This document shows positions 1 through 10,275 of a stretch of DNA of 64,000 nt, piece after piece. The stretch covers positions 9,256,157 through 9,320,156 of the forward strand of contig JARUPZ010000023.1 of NCBI GenBank assembly GCA_031213475.1, written 5' to 3'. Source of the stretch: Nereocystis luetkeana. Lineage: Eukaryota; Sar; Phaeophyceae; Laminariales; Laminariaceae. The notes beneath the pieces were generated by a model. The model was not told the DNA's origin and did not search any database. It saw only the letters and a program-made list of their open reading frames with translations. A program made the position numbers and the translations under genes. Position 1 is the first letter of the stretch; the number at the start of each line of letters is the position of its first letter.

Positions 1-808
1 CGTTGCTGTTCCGTGCGGTTCCTTTACGCGTGACTGGCCTACGCCGAGTCCTAGCCTGTCTCCCCCCGTCCTCGCGTTGGGACGAAGCCTTGGCCTTTGT
101 CCCTGAAACACCCGAAGTAGACCCGCTCCCAGCTTTCGTATTGCGGCGGTTGTTTTTGATGCTGCTGCTAGAGCTCTTGCCACTGCGAGTATTAGTCATG
201 TCGATGCTTTCGACTCGTAGCGGCTGGTGTCTCGCGTGTCGGCGTGGTGAAGGCTTGCGCGCCTGGAGAGGCGATGCTGCTGTGGCTTGTGGACTACGGG
301 TACGTGTCAACAAATCTACCGGTACCTCGCATGAAAGTTCAATTTCAGGTTTTAGTAATCTCGCCGTACTCCGGGGGGCGGCGAGATTCCAGATTCCAGA
401 TTCCAGATTCGAGTTTCCAGATTCCGTTTTTATATGAATAATCGGGAAGGTAAAGCTGATTATCGCATGTCTCGTACATACAGCAGTTATTACCTGGTAC
501 ATCTGGTGAGGTGGCACGAGGCTGAGGCTGAGATGAGTAGACAGCGCCGCGCATCCGCCGTGGATGGTGCCCAAAGGAACGGGGGGGGAGGGGGCAACAG
601 GAGAAGTGGCATAAAGCCCGACCGAGTGAATGCGGAGAGGGGGGGGAACAGGAGGGGTAGAAGGGAAACGGCGGTAGACGAAAGTAGGAAGGAGATGGCA
701 GACAGGGTAGCAAGGCACCAAGTCGACTAGGAAGTAGAATATGACCATACTACTAGTGCTACCAACTGGTGCAGCTGGCTCGAACGTGGTCTTCCCTTGT
801 CTTCTCTT
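1..808 (-). CDS. Open frame running off the left edge (possible 5'-partial exon, unknown)
   Basis: On the minus strand one frame stays open from 808 (just after a TAA at 811-809) to position 1, about 269 codons, and continues outside the window. The part nearest the edge (about 345 to 1) is most protein-like. It has a basic, Ser-rich, low-complexity stretch with KSSSSSIKNNRR, then Gly/Ser/Thr and Arg-rich runs (RQARTRRRPVTRKG). ATG codons lie at 748, 502 and 199. The upper part crosses pyrimidine-poor repeats and the 64-bp unit stub, so it is unlikely to be a single exon. A CAG/GTAATA donor-like site sits near 497. The plus strand is also open over much of 3-437, so the strand is not certain. 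No family was recognised. The length without a stop is the main support. Confidence 0.25.
384..425 (+). repeat. Heptamer tandem repeat (AGATTCC)n
   Basis: Six consecutive copies of a 7-bp unit AGATTCC, the fourth and fifth with one substitution each. It lies just left of the stub of unit-tail sequence. Confidence 0.85.
440..503 (+). repeat. Isolated 64-bp stub of the macrosatellite unit tail
   Basis: This stretch matches the last bases of the unit (about 18855-18927 in R1/R2) up to the motif TTACCTGGTACATC, which forms the tail/head junction of every later copy. It lacks one of two tandem ATGT repeats present in the other tails. The sequence to its left (1-439) does not match the unit, and the unit head only resumes at 1614. 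Confidence 0.8.
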
Positions 809-1613
809 TTAGTTTTTTTTTTTTTTTTTTCTTTCTTGCGCTGACTCTCCGTGATTTTCATTTCATTTTTTCTCTTCCTCTTCCTTTTCTGATTGATAAG
901 CCGTACTCAAGGAGCCGTGTGGCGTGGTTGGAAGACGAACCTGCTCTGCTCGGCTCGTATTGTCTGACGCCAAGGGGCTGGGCATAGTTGACGAACGCAG
1001 GGCGGAGACGGCAGTCTGGGTAGCAAGGTACCAGGCGGATTAGCAGGGAGAACCTGGCTATACTACTCGTACCACAAGCTGCTGCCGCCACCTAGAAGGT
1101 GCTTTGGGCTTTGGTCTGCCTGTTATTTCCCCTTTGTTATTTTCCTTGTTACTTTCTCCTTGGTTCTTTGTCTTACTCTGTTCACAAGCAGTGGTGTTTT
1201 TTGTTATTTCTTCTTTTTTCCAGCTCGTTCTTTTTCAAGTGTAGGCCACCTCGCCTGCGGGGGGGGGGGCACGACAGATTGTTTCTCTTAGATTTTGCTT
1301 TCATTTTTCTTCTTTTTCTTTTTCGACTTGTCTACCTTGTTTTTGTTTTCTCTTTGATTGTTTCTTTTCGTTTCACTATTTCATAGATTGCGTATGTCGT
1401 GCCTGTCGTATCTAGTATGATGACATGGCTTTGCATTGCCCACTGCAGTTCACACTGCACACGTGGCAACGTTGTATCTCTGTGGCGTAGCTTTGTGACC
1501 ACAGAACTTGTATCTCTTCTAGGATGGAAGAATCGGCACGGACACTGGTTGTGCTGGATGTCGACGGGTAGAAAGAACGGTTTAATGTGAAGAACACACA
1601 CACACACACACAC
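504..1613. other. 1.1-kb segment separating the tail stub from the first unit head
   Basis: This segment interrupts the tail/head junction that is contiguous in the other copies. It contains a G-rich stretch (580-660), a run of about 20 T near 812-832, pyrimidine-rich DNA (1100-1385) and a CA microsatellite at its right end. I see no convincing gene and no terminal inverted repeats. Confidence 0.6.
683..1090 (+). repeat. Diverged direct duplication (about 683-779 and 991-1090)
   Basis: Two blocks of about 100 bp share a recognisable order of motifs: GGCAG, GGGTAGCAAGG, ACCA, ATACTACT, ACCA and AGCTG. I judge roughly two-thirds identity by eye. Each block is followed by a T-rich tract, suggesting an old tandem duplication with a period of about 310 bp. 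Confidence 0.5.
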
Positions 1614-1616
1614 ACA
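1594..1616 (+). repeat. CA dinucleotide microsatellite
   Basis: An uninterrupted (AC)n run ends exactly at the start of the first macrosatellite unit (ACATCGTAGAG from 1614). Confidence 0.9.
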
Positions 1617-2918
1617 TCGTAGAGATTGGTCTGTACGGTGCTGGGCGGGCGACTCTTTTCAATCTTGATCCAGCGAATCAAGACAGCGTTCGCTATAGCT
1701 CTGCCCACCAGCAGCCACGCCATGCTGGCGCTGCCGCTGGGCTGACCGTTGCGTGCCCTGGTGCCACCCCGCACTCCGCCGGCGCCTGGCTTTTGGTATC
1801 CGTTTTGATCACAGAGGGGTGCCGGTGTCCGTGTGCTCTGTCTTTTTTCGCGCGGCTTTGCTTTTCTTCCAACTGGGGAGTTCTCTTGTTGTCACTCGAG
1901 TCGAGAACGCCGGATCGAGGCATGTGAACACTGAAGGTGGTACAATAGGTACAAGGTAGCGGTCTCAATGCCCCGCCCGTCGATCGTCGCGAACCCATAT
2001 GGCGCGAAGTCGGGGCTCTCCCTTTCTTTCGAAAATAAAGCGACCCGCCTGCCTCAGAGAGAGACCCTCCGTACAGCAAGCAGTGCTATCAATACCACTC
2101 GCACTGTAGTACAGAAGTACACAAACTAAAAAATGAACATCGCTCGCACTTGCTGCCTGCGGGAACCCGATTTTTCCGCCCACTGAAAAGAAAGGTATTC
2201 TACGTAGCGAAGGGGTGAGGTCTGGCTGTGCTGATTGATGCCGCTGCTGCCATGCTCGCCACACAGCCTCTCCCCATCCCCTCGCCTGCTGGAATCGACC
2301 ACTCTGGCCCTCACCGCGTTTGGGACCGACCGTCGTTGCGCTATGATAAACTGGTATCTGGTACCTGGTACAGTATATGATACAGCAGTGGTAGTGGTAG
2401 CGTACGAAAGAAGTACAAGTACATGTCACTTTGCCGTCCACAAAAAGGTCGGATATTTCGCACCAAGGCGTTTCACAAAAACGACCTACTCGTACAGCAA
2501 CTCTGTTTCCAAGTACTCTAGGTCCGAAATATAAAGAACGTTTGTGTATTTATATTCAAAACATACATTCCTTATATTTTGGGAGATAGTGGGATATATT
2601 AGTGATACTGACACTCGATTCCAGGCGACGACAACCTTGCGTGCATTAACTCACATGTTTCTACCCCCATCTCTTCTCCCCTACCTCTCCATCCCCACCT
2701 CCGTCGGTTGCAAACCAGGTACGAGAGCAGACCCCGTCATCCCGATGCGGCACCTCTTCAAGCGCGAACTATCCGCGTTGTCGCCGGGTAAGGCCGGATG
2801 CGTTGTACCCGAATGAAGGACGCCACCGATCCCGCCGGGAAAACAACGTGAGCCCTCTCAATATGTCCGCCGAACCTTGTACACAAGTAGAAACATCCGT
2901 GCGCCGCACGCTTGAGCT

Positions 2919-2937
2919 ATATATACCAGGTATATAT
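2919..2937. repeat. AT palindrome ATATATACC-a-GGTATATAT
   Basis: A perfect 9-bp inverted repeat with a one-base spacer, followed by further TATA steps. It is kept in all copies: 20221-20239, 32007-32025 and 48716-48734. The following TATATGTATATATG run is altered in R4. It could form a cruciform or be a nucleosome-poor site; no function is shown. Confidence 0.8.
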
Positions 2938-3300
2938 GTATATATGTATACTGGCGCTATTCATCGCGACCTACCTTATTCTCGCGTAGAAAAATACATG
3001 TATACACGAAACTGCGAAGTCAACGCTTCGACCGTCGTAGAGGGCGCAAAGTGTGTGCAATGCTCACAGACTCACGGTCACCAGCCCGCGCGCATCTTGC
3101 TGTCCGTCTTGTTCCGTGCCCGCACACCATGATACAGGCGAGACGGGTCATGTGACGAAGACGAGGGCAGGTGGTGATCGGGAAGCTGTATCGTGGCACG
3201 GCCGAGGCGAAGACAGCTCAACCGCGCCGACGTTGTTGTTGTTATATTGTTAGTTCCGGTCGTATCTGTTGTTGGCGTCTACTTTGTGATTGCTTTTGAG

Positions 3301-6300
3301 TGTGACAAGGTTGTCAGTGGGAGTCGGAGTATAGAAGTGGAGTACCGGTGTTACTCGCGATGGGCGTTTGGATGTTTCCGCCGGTAGCGACGCCACGGAG
3401 TTCTTCCTGCCGTACAGAGCGTTTCTGTCGTTTGGACTTGCACATGAGAATGACCTCTGGTGGGAGGCAGGCCTCTTCAAACAGGCTGTAAGTGCGAACA
3501 CAAGTTTCTAGGTCGCTCGTTTTCGTGGCGACCAGTGTTGTGCGTTCGGTTCTCTGGCGCGGTGTATCCCGCGGGTGCTCTCCATGTCATAGACAGCTAC
3601 GTTGATGCGGCAGGAATCGAGGGTGGCTCCCCCCCCTCGGCTCTGATCCTTGGTCTGGGTAACTCAGCCTCTCGCGTTAACTCGCGAGGAAAACAATAAT
3701 GGCGTCGGGCAATCACGCGGTCCGTCGGGGTTAGTGTTATTGAACACAACACTAAAATTTGTAGCGTTCACGGAGGTTTCCGTTAATCGGCGACGTTTCT
3801 TCGTGAATGCTGCATTGAAGGTACACTATCTACTTTTGTAAGTCGGTTGTCGGTGATGTCTTTGTTGATGTTTAGTTCGGGGTCGCTGTGCATGTGACAA
3901 GGTCGTCAGTGGGAGTCGGGGTATAGAAGTGGAGTACCGGTGTTACTCGCGATGGGCGTTTGAATGTTTCCGCCGGTAGCGACGCCACGGAGTTCTTCCT
4001 GCCGTACAGAGCGTTTCTGTCGTTTGGACTTGCACATGAGAATGACCTCTGGTGGGAGGCAGGCCTCTTCAAACAGGCTGTAAGTGCGAACACAAGTTTC
4101 TGACACTAGGTCGCTCGTTTTCATGGCGACCAGTGTTGTGCGTTCGGTTCTCTGGCGCGGTGTATCCCGCGGGTGCTCTCCATGTCATAGACAGCTACGT
4201 TGATGCGGCAGGAATCGAGGGTGGCTCTCCCCCCTCGGCTCTGATCCTTGGTCTGGGTAACTCAGCCTCTCGCGTTAACTCGCGAGGAAAACAATAATGG
4301 CGTCGGGCAATCACGCGGTCCGTTGGGGTTAGTGTTATTGAACACAACACTAAAATTTGTAGCGTTCACGGAGGTTTCCGTTAATCGGCGACGTTTCTTC
4401 GTGAATGCTGCATTGAAGGTACGCTATCTACGTTTGTAAGTCGGTTGTCGGTGATGTTTTTGTTGATGTTTAGTTCGGGGTCGCTGTGCATGTGACAAGG
4501 TTGTCAGTGGGAGTCGGGGTATAGAAGTGGAGTACCGGTGTTACTCGCGATGGGCGTTTGGATGTTTCCGCCGGTAGCGACGCCACGGAGTTCTTCCTGC
4601 CGTACAGAGCGTTTCTGTCGTTTGGACTTGCACATGAGAATGACCTCTGGTGGGAGGCAGGCCTCTTCAAACAGGCTGTAAGTGCGAACACAAGTTTCTG
4701 ACACTAGGTCGCTCGTTTTCGTGGCGACCAGTGTTGTGCGTTCGGTTCTCTGGCGCGGTGTATCCCGCGGGTGCTCTCCATGTCATAGACAGCTACGTTG
4801 ATGCGGCAGGAATCGAGGGTGGCTCTCCCCCCTCGGCTCTGATCCTTGGTCTGGGTAACTCAGCCTCTCGCGTTAACTCGCGAGGAAAACAATAATGGCG
4901 TCGGGCAATCACGCGGTCCGTTGGGGTTAGTGTTATTGAACACAACACTAAAATTTGTAGCGTTCACGGAGGTTTCCGTTAATCGGCGACGTTTCTTCGT
5001 GAATGCTGCATTGAAGGTACGCTATCTACGTTTGTAAGTCGGTTGTCGGTGATGTTTTTGTTGATGTTTAGTTCGGGGTCGCTGTGCATGTGACAAGGTT
5101 GTCAGTGGGAGTCGGGGTATAGAAGTGGAGTACCGGTGTTACTCGCGATGGGCGTTTGGATGTTTCCGCCGGTAGCGACGCCACGGAGTTCTTCCTGCCG
5201 TACAGAGCGTTTCTGTCGTTTGGACTTGCACATGAGAATGACCTCTGGTGGGAGGCAGGCCTCTTCAAACAGGCTGTAAGTGCGAACACAAGTTTCTGAC
5301 ACTAGGTCGCTCGTTTTCGTGGCGACCAGTGTTGTGCGTTCGGTTCTCTGGCGCGGTGTATCCCGCGGGTGCTCTCCATGTCATAGACAGCTACGTTGAT
5401 GCGGCAGGAATCGAGGGTGGCTCTCCCCCCTCGGCTCTGATCCTTGGTCTGGGTAACTCAGCCTCTCGCGTTAACTCGCGAGGAAAACAATAATGGCGTC
5501 GGGCAATCACGCGGCCCGTCGGGGTAAGTGTCATTGAACACAACACTAAAATTTGTAGCGTTCACGGAGGTTTCCGTTAATCGGCGACGTTTCTTCGTGA
5601 ATGCTGCATTGAAGGTACGCTATCTACTTTTGTAAGTCGGTTGTCGGTGATGTTTTTGTTGATGTTTAGTTCGGGGTCGCTGTGCATGTGACAAGGTTGT
5701 CAGTGGGAGTCGGGGTAAAGAAGTGGAGTACCGGTGTTACTCGCGATGGGCGTTTGGATGTTTCCGCCGGTAGCGACGCCACGGAGTTCTTCCTGCCGTA
5801 CAGAGCGTTTCTGTCGTTTGGACTAGCACATGAGAATGACCTCTGGTGGGAGGCAGGCCTCTTCAAACAGGCTGTAAGTGCGAACACAAGTTTCTAGGTC
5901 GCTCGTTTTCATGGCGACCAGTGTTGTGCGTTCGGTTCTCTGGCGCGGTGTATCCCGCGGGTGCTCGCCATGTCATAGACAGCTACGTTGATGCGGCAGG
6001 AATCGAGGGTTGCTGCCCCCCCTCGGCTCTGATCCTTGGTCTGGGTAACTCAGCCTCTCGCGTTAACTCGCGAGGAAAACAATAATGGCGTCGGGCAATC
6101 ACGCGGTCCGTCGGGGTAAGTGTCATTGAACACAACACTAAAATTTGTAGCGTTCACGGAGGTTTCCGTTAATCGGCGACGTTTCTTCGTGAATGCTGCA
6201 TTGAAGGTACACTATCTACTTTTGTAAGTCGGTTGTCGGTGATGTTTTTGTTGATGTTTAGTTCGGGGTTGCTGTGCATGTGACAAGGTCGTCAGTGGGA

Positions 6301-6836
6301 GTCGGGGTATAGAAGTGGAGTACCGGTGTTACTTGCGATGGGCGTTTGGATGTTTCCGCCGGTAGCGACGCCACGGAGTTCTTCCTGCCGTACAGAGCGT
6401 TTCTGTCGTTTGGACTTGCACATGAGAATGACCTCTGGTGGGAGGCAGGCCTCTTCAAACAGGCTGTAAGTGCGAACACAAGTTTCTAGGTCGCTCGTTT
6501 TCGTGGCGACCAGTGTTGTGCGTTCGGTTCTCTGGCGCGGTGTATCCCGCGGGTGCTCTCCATGTCATAGACAGCTACGTTGATGCGGCAGGAATCGAGG
6601 GTGGCTCCCCCCCCTCGGCTCTGATCCTTGGTCTGGGTAACTCAGCCTCTCGCGTTAACTCGCGAGGAAAACAATAATGGCGTCGGGCAATCACGCGGTC
6701 CGTCGGGGTAAGTGCTATTGAACACAACACTAAAATTTGTAGCGTTCACGGAGGTTTCCGTTAATCGGCGACGTTTCTTCGTGAATGCTGCATTGAAGGT
6801 ACGCTATCTACTTTTGTAAGTCGGTTGTCGATGATG
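3301..6836 (+). repeat. Nested 592/598-bp satellite array in R1, six copies
   Basis: Copies begin (motif TGTGACAAGG) at 3301, 3893, 4491, 5089, 5687 and 6279; the last is cut at 6836. Two length classes differ by a 6-bp TGACAC insertion, present in copies 2-4. Each copy contains a short open stretch with residues FFLPYRAFLSFG and GLAHENDLWWEAGLFKQ, ending at a GTAAGT donor-like site. A second open stretch follows (VIDSYVDAAGIEGGSPPSA). An in-frame TAG interrupts the first stretch in every copy but the fifth, so these are probably not functional exons. Two small hairpins recur: GGTCGC/GCGACC and CTCGCG/CGCGAG. Confidence 0.95.
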
Positions 6837-8164
6837 AAAACGTCACCGCTCGTTTAGCACGGCCAAATGGATGTCTCTTAGGTGGGTGGACGAGATTCTC
6901 TAGGAGTGTTGTCTACATGCTGAGATTGTAAAAGTAGAAACGGAGTTTTGATGAGAGATACGGACGGAATTAGCTATTGATAATACCAACGTGCAACAAC
7001 AACATGGGAAGATTTGTGACGATTTGCAAGTATGTTGCAGGTTGTCTTTCACGACTTGCGTCTGATAGTCCGTCAAGGACATAGATCCAAGCGCCATTCT
7101 TCTCCGCTGGACACCGTGAACTCGGGCCTGTTTCACGCGCCCGCGTTTCAGCATCCCCAGAGGGCTACGTATGCTGTGCCCTCGCCATGTTCCGCGTTTC
7201 CACGACGGCGCCTCTTACTAATAGCAGGCCACCGTGATGTGTGACCTGTCTTCTGTGGACTCCGTTTTCGCACAATGATCCATTTTGCTTTCCCGCTCGA
7301 CCGGGACGACCTCTCTATCCTTTCCCTACCTGCCCTTCCGCCGTTGAAAACCTAATGGGCACGGCTCGACCATCCCCTTGACAAAATGAGTAGCAACCAC
7401 TCAATCGGCCGAACTCACAGCTGACGTACTCGTGGTAATTTAATCAAATATTCTCGACGTCATTACGGCCGCCGACACTCTCGGACAGTCGGCCTTTGAC
7501 CTTACCCACGTGTATTCCACGGACCGATACGTTGCGTCGTGTTGGCAGCCACCCCGTTCAATGTTTTTTGGCAGTGGTTTTCGTCGATATTTTGGTTCGC
7601 CAGTGATCAATGCTTCGTATTCCTGCACGGGGGAGTGTACACATGGTCACCAATAAGGCTTGAGTTCTGTAAGGACCACTCCGAGCTGGAGCGCATTATG
7701 AGCTCGTCAGATCCGCTGTCGCACAATCTAATATACCTGGTGCCAACAGGTCGTAGCGAACGTGGTTTGGATTACGCTGTTAGTAGGTGGGAGCGCGAAC
7801 GGGAAACGCTGTAAGCTCTCGCTGCCACTTTAGCTAGTTGCACACATAATCCGATAATGAAACAGCACCTGTTGAACTGTGACCCTTGGCGTTTGGCTGA
7901 AGCCAGCCTTTCGAACCTCGAGCCATGTTGCCCGTAGGGCGGGTAGGGTACCAACCATTTCTCAATTAATACATAGCTACACACCTCACCCAAAAACTCG
8001 ATTCTGGAACAAAATGTACCTCCCTCCTTCAAGTGTTGCGTTTCACGGCGGGGAGCTTGGTTCGACAACACCTACCGCCAGCCACCAGCTGGCCACACAC
8101 AAACACAGATCACTCAACTCACGGTCACCAGTACTCGTGTGGACGGCGCAGACGCCGTGCATGA
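6837..8164. other. Stretch without a supported feature between the satellite and the proline-rich frame
   Basis: Short open frames occur on both strands, the most protein-like at 7539-7814 on the plus strand. R4 breaks that frame with a one-base deletion near 7776 and otherwise changes amino acids. About eleven differences from R4 are visible between 7000 and 8050. I see no repeat or RNA gene here. Equivalent stretches are 23541-24868, 35327-36654 and 51447-52773. Confidence 0.6.
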
Positions 8165-8590
8165 AAGCGTATCTCACGGGTAAGGTCGATCGATCAGCAG
8201 CGGCACCAGCATCACCACCGCCGCCACCGCCACCACCTCCACCAACCACCACCTCAATATCCCCCCACAGCAACCCGCAACACAGCGCAAGCACAGCCAT
8301 CAGAACAGCCATCAGCTGGCACCGCAACAGTGCTTGGGACAGGGGCGGGAAGGAATAAGAAGACGTCGCCTGCCTATGTGGCAGTACTTCTCGGAGTTGA
8401 GTCGCCGGTCATGAAGAAAAGCGTCAAGTGCGCGGTAGTCACAGAGTTACGTGCCTCGGGACGACTCCTTGCGCGCAACCAGCAGTGCAGGGAACTCTTC
8501 GCGTACAACCGCGCCGACCCTGCGGCGAGAAATAAAAGCTCCGGGACAAGCAGTCAGCTGTGCCATCTGAACGAGTATTACACCCCCTAG
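8165..8590 (+). CDS. Possible exon with His/Pro/Gln-rich start and soluble C-terminal half, unknown
   Basis: Open for 141 codons from after a TGA at 8162 to TAG at 8588-8590. The first third is His/Arg-rich, created by a CCACCG-type triplet run. It is followed by a Pro/Gln linker (QPPPQYPPTATRNTAQAQP). The C-terminal half reads like a folded segment: SPAYVAVLLGVESPVMKKSV, then LRASGRLLARNQQCRELF, then a short acidic end with NEYYTP. No ATG precedes it in frame, so it would have to be spliced or start at GTG/ATG codons inside. Copies are at 24869-25294, 36655-37080 and 52774-53199. R4 differs by one silent and two replacement changes. No family was recognised. Confidence 0.22.
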   Translation, partial: KRISRVRSIDQQRHQHHHRRHRHHLHQPPPQYPPTATRNTAQAQPSEQPSAGTATVLGTGAGRNKKTSPAYVAVLLGVESPVMKKSVKCAVVTELRASGRLLARNQQCRELFAYNRADPAARNKSSGTSSQLCHLNEYYTP

Positions 8591-8677
8591 TACAAGGTGG
8601 CGATCAAGGCCAGCCGTCTATCGACATCCACCAGGAAGAAGCGTTCCCTCCCGTGCCGTCGTCGAGTTTTTCTTCTA

Positions 8678-9021
8678 CCATCCCGACCCGTCGTGACAAA
8701 ACTCACATTGCGCTTTACCGTCCCGTCTCGTCACCAAAACCTGTGCGTACCGTCCCGTCCCGCCGTGAATGTATAATCATAATGATTCACCGTCCCTTTC
8801 CACCGAGGGAAAAAATAGTTACTGTCCCGTCTCGTTCCGTCGTGAAATGGCCTATTGAGTTGAGTTTTACCGTCCCGTCCCGTCCCGTCGATAAATTGTG
8901 CATCCGCTGTCCTGTCCCGTCCCGCCCCGCCAATGTTTCATGTCTCCATTTTACCGTCCCGTTTTCATTTTTCTTTCCTGTCCAACAAGTCAAAACTGTC
9001 CCGTCCCGTCCCGTCACGGTT
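8678..9021 (+). repeat. Dispersed CCGTC pentamer tracts
   Basis: About nine short tracts of CCGTCCCGTC type, one to three pentamers long, recur every 30-45 bp. They are often preceded by TTTA or ACTG. The minus strand therefore carries spaced GGG runs. Copies are at 25382-25725, 37168-37511 and 53287-53630. The repeat makes a VPSRPV-like peptide in one frame, which is a by-product of the repeat rather than evidence of coding. Confidence 0.85.
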
Positions 9022-9149
9022 CTCAGCCAATGTGACATGCCTGGCTATTATTGAACTCGGGAAAGGCGGATATAATGTTGGCCTTAGCCAGCGGAGTTCG
9101 GGGACGAGGAAGACTCAGTGTATGCAGATGGAGCAGCGATATGTGGGCA

Positions 9150-9620
9150 AGATCCAAACGGACAAAGACGGCGTATATCACTATTGTTTGTTGTATAAGA
9201 TCTGCCGCTGCAATAGCCTCTAGGTAGAGCTAGAGGACACTACTGGCTCTATACGTCTGATAGTTTCTCTTTTCAGCTCGCCTGTCTAGAAAACTGAGCA
9301 CGTCTCGCTGGGAAACTTGTGTAGATGTTTCAACAACAACAGTGTATTCAGCGATCTCATTCAACCTCGGTATACACAAAGTCTTCGAAAGCACCGCCTG
9401 AAACATTCTAGTACACCTCGGGCAGATCATGATCTACGGTATAGATCATCCGCTATAGTTCCTCACCTGCCGTTGTGAGAGGTTGTGCAGGATCTGCATA
9501 TATAATACAGATCCAACCCATCAGGGAGTATGTGTTAGAATCATGCAGACTACGTGGGTCCCACCAGGAAACACGATGAGCGGTAGATCATACAAGACCA
9601 TGAACAGATCCATCTGGGTT
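9150..9620. other. Hairpin cluster rich in AGATC motifs
   Basis: Three perfect stem sequences lie within 300 bp: CCTCTAG/CTAGAGG at about 9217-9236, ATGATCTA/TAGATCAT at 9429-9449 and GGATCTG/CAGATCC at about 9490-9514. AGATC or GATCT occurs at least eight times in the interval. It could be a structured RNA or a protein-binding region; neither is shown. Copies are at 25854-26324, 37640-38110 and about 53759-54229. Confidence 0.5.
9277..9401 (+). CDS. Possible short terminal exon after a strong splice acceptor
   Basis: A pyrimidine tract ending TTCTCTTTTCAG at 9276 is a good acceptor. The following 125 bases are open in one frame to TGA at 9399-9401, about 40 residues, including LSTSRWETCVDVSTTTVYSA and FNLGIHKVFESTA. 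R4 (53886-54010) differs by a single silent change in a valine codon. Other copies are at 25981-26105 and 37767-37891. It overlaps the hairpin cluster, so the open frame could be chance. Function unknown. Confidence 0.2.
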
Positions 9621-9692
9621 GAAATATCTAGATGAGGTGGGAATTGATAATCTGTCAGAGGTGTTAAAACATGCGATAGACAGACGTACCTA

Positions 9693-9874
9693 TGTTAAGT
9701 GTGAAGCAGTAGGCACTGACTGCTGCTAGCAGGTGTGCCTTTGACTCTGCTCTGGTCACTCATATAAGGAGCCTGACGATGTCAAAAGTTATAGGCTCTT
9801 GTATTAGTTGCTGCTTGCCCAGTCAGATGTCTTCTGAACGAAGGAGCGACACATTCATCAGAAAGGCAGGCGAT
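9693..9874 (+). repeat. Diverged internal direct repeat, left copy
   Basis: Begins TGTTAAGTGTGAAGCAG and ends GGCAGGCGATA. It shares the blocks TATAGGCTCTT, AGTTGCTGCTTGCC, TTCTGAACGAAGG and CATTCATCAG with 10506-10696. The two copies are clearly older than the macrosatellite, since both occur in every unit (26397-26578, 38183-38364, about 54302-54484). Confidence 0.8.
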
Positions 9875-10275
9875 AACGCCTGCTAGGTGGGATGAGGGGA
9901 CGCTTGATCTAAATCATAATTCCGCAACAGGAGAAAGGGGATAGCATAGCACCAGCCCACCCTGAAGGGTCGCATATGCAGATTCATAGAAAATCAGGCA
10001 GGAACCAAACCCACCAGGGGAACTCGGAGAATGGGTTGAAGATGCGGCGCTTCACCACCCACTCCCACACCTCTAACTCGTAAGGCTGAAGACAATTACA
10101 CGTGTACACCGCGAGGCAGCGAAGAGTGATCCAGCCCACGATGCTGCCGTGAGGCGTGCTTATGCCAACATCAACGCCCACAAAATCGAACGTGTCACAC
10201 CTATGCTGTTTCACGCTGCTCTCGACAAAACCAACGCAGCACACCAGTTAACACGTAGTGTCAAACTCCCGGTAG

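Noticed and set aside
3301-6836. CRISPR array or prokaryotic integron cassettes
   Set aside because: The repeats are about 592-598 bp and contiguous, with no short repeat/spacer alternation and no associated genes.
7539-7814. Plus-strand frame with LEFCKDHSELERIMSSSD
   Set aside because: R4 has a one-base deletion near the end that shifts the frame, and the other differences replace residues.
8043-8358. Poly-proline and poly-glycine peptides around 8220
   Set aside because: These are direct products of a short CCACCG triplet run read in different frames, without independent support.
9984-10244. Minus-strand frame with a convincing amino-acid texture (FDFVGVDVGISTPHGS and Trp-rich end)
   Set aside because: The R4 copy (54593-54853) has about seven changes that alter residues and none that is silent, in one of the fastest-changing intervals. 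This argues against a constrained protein.
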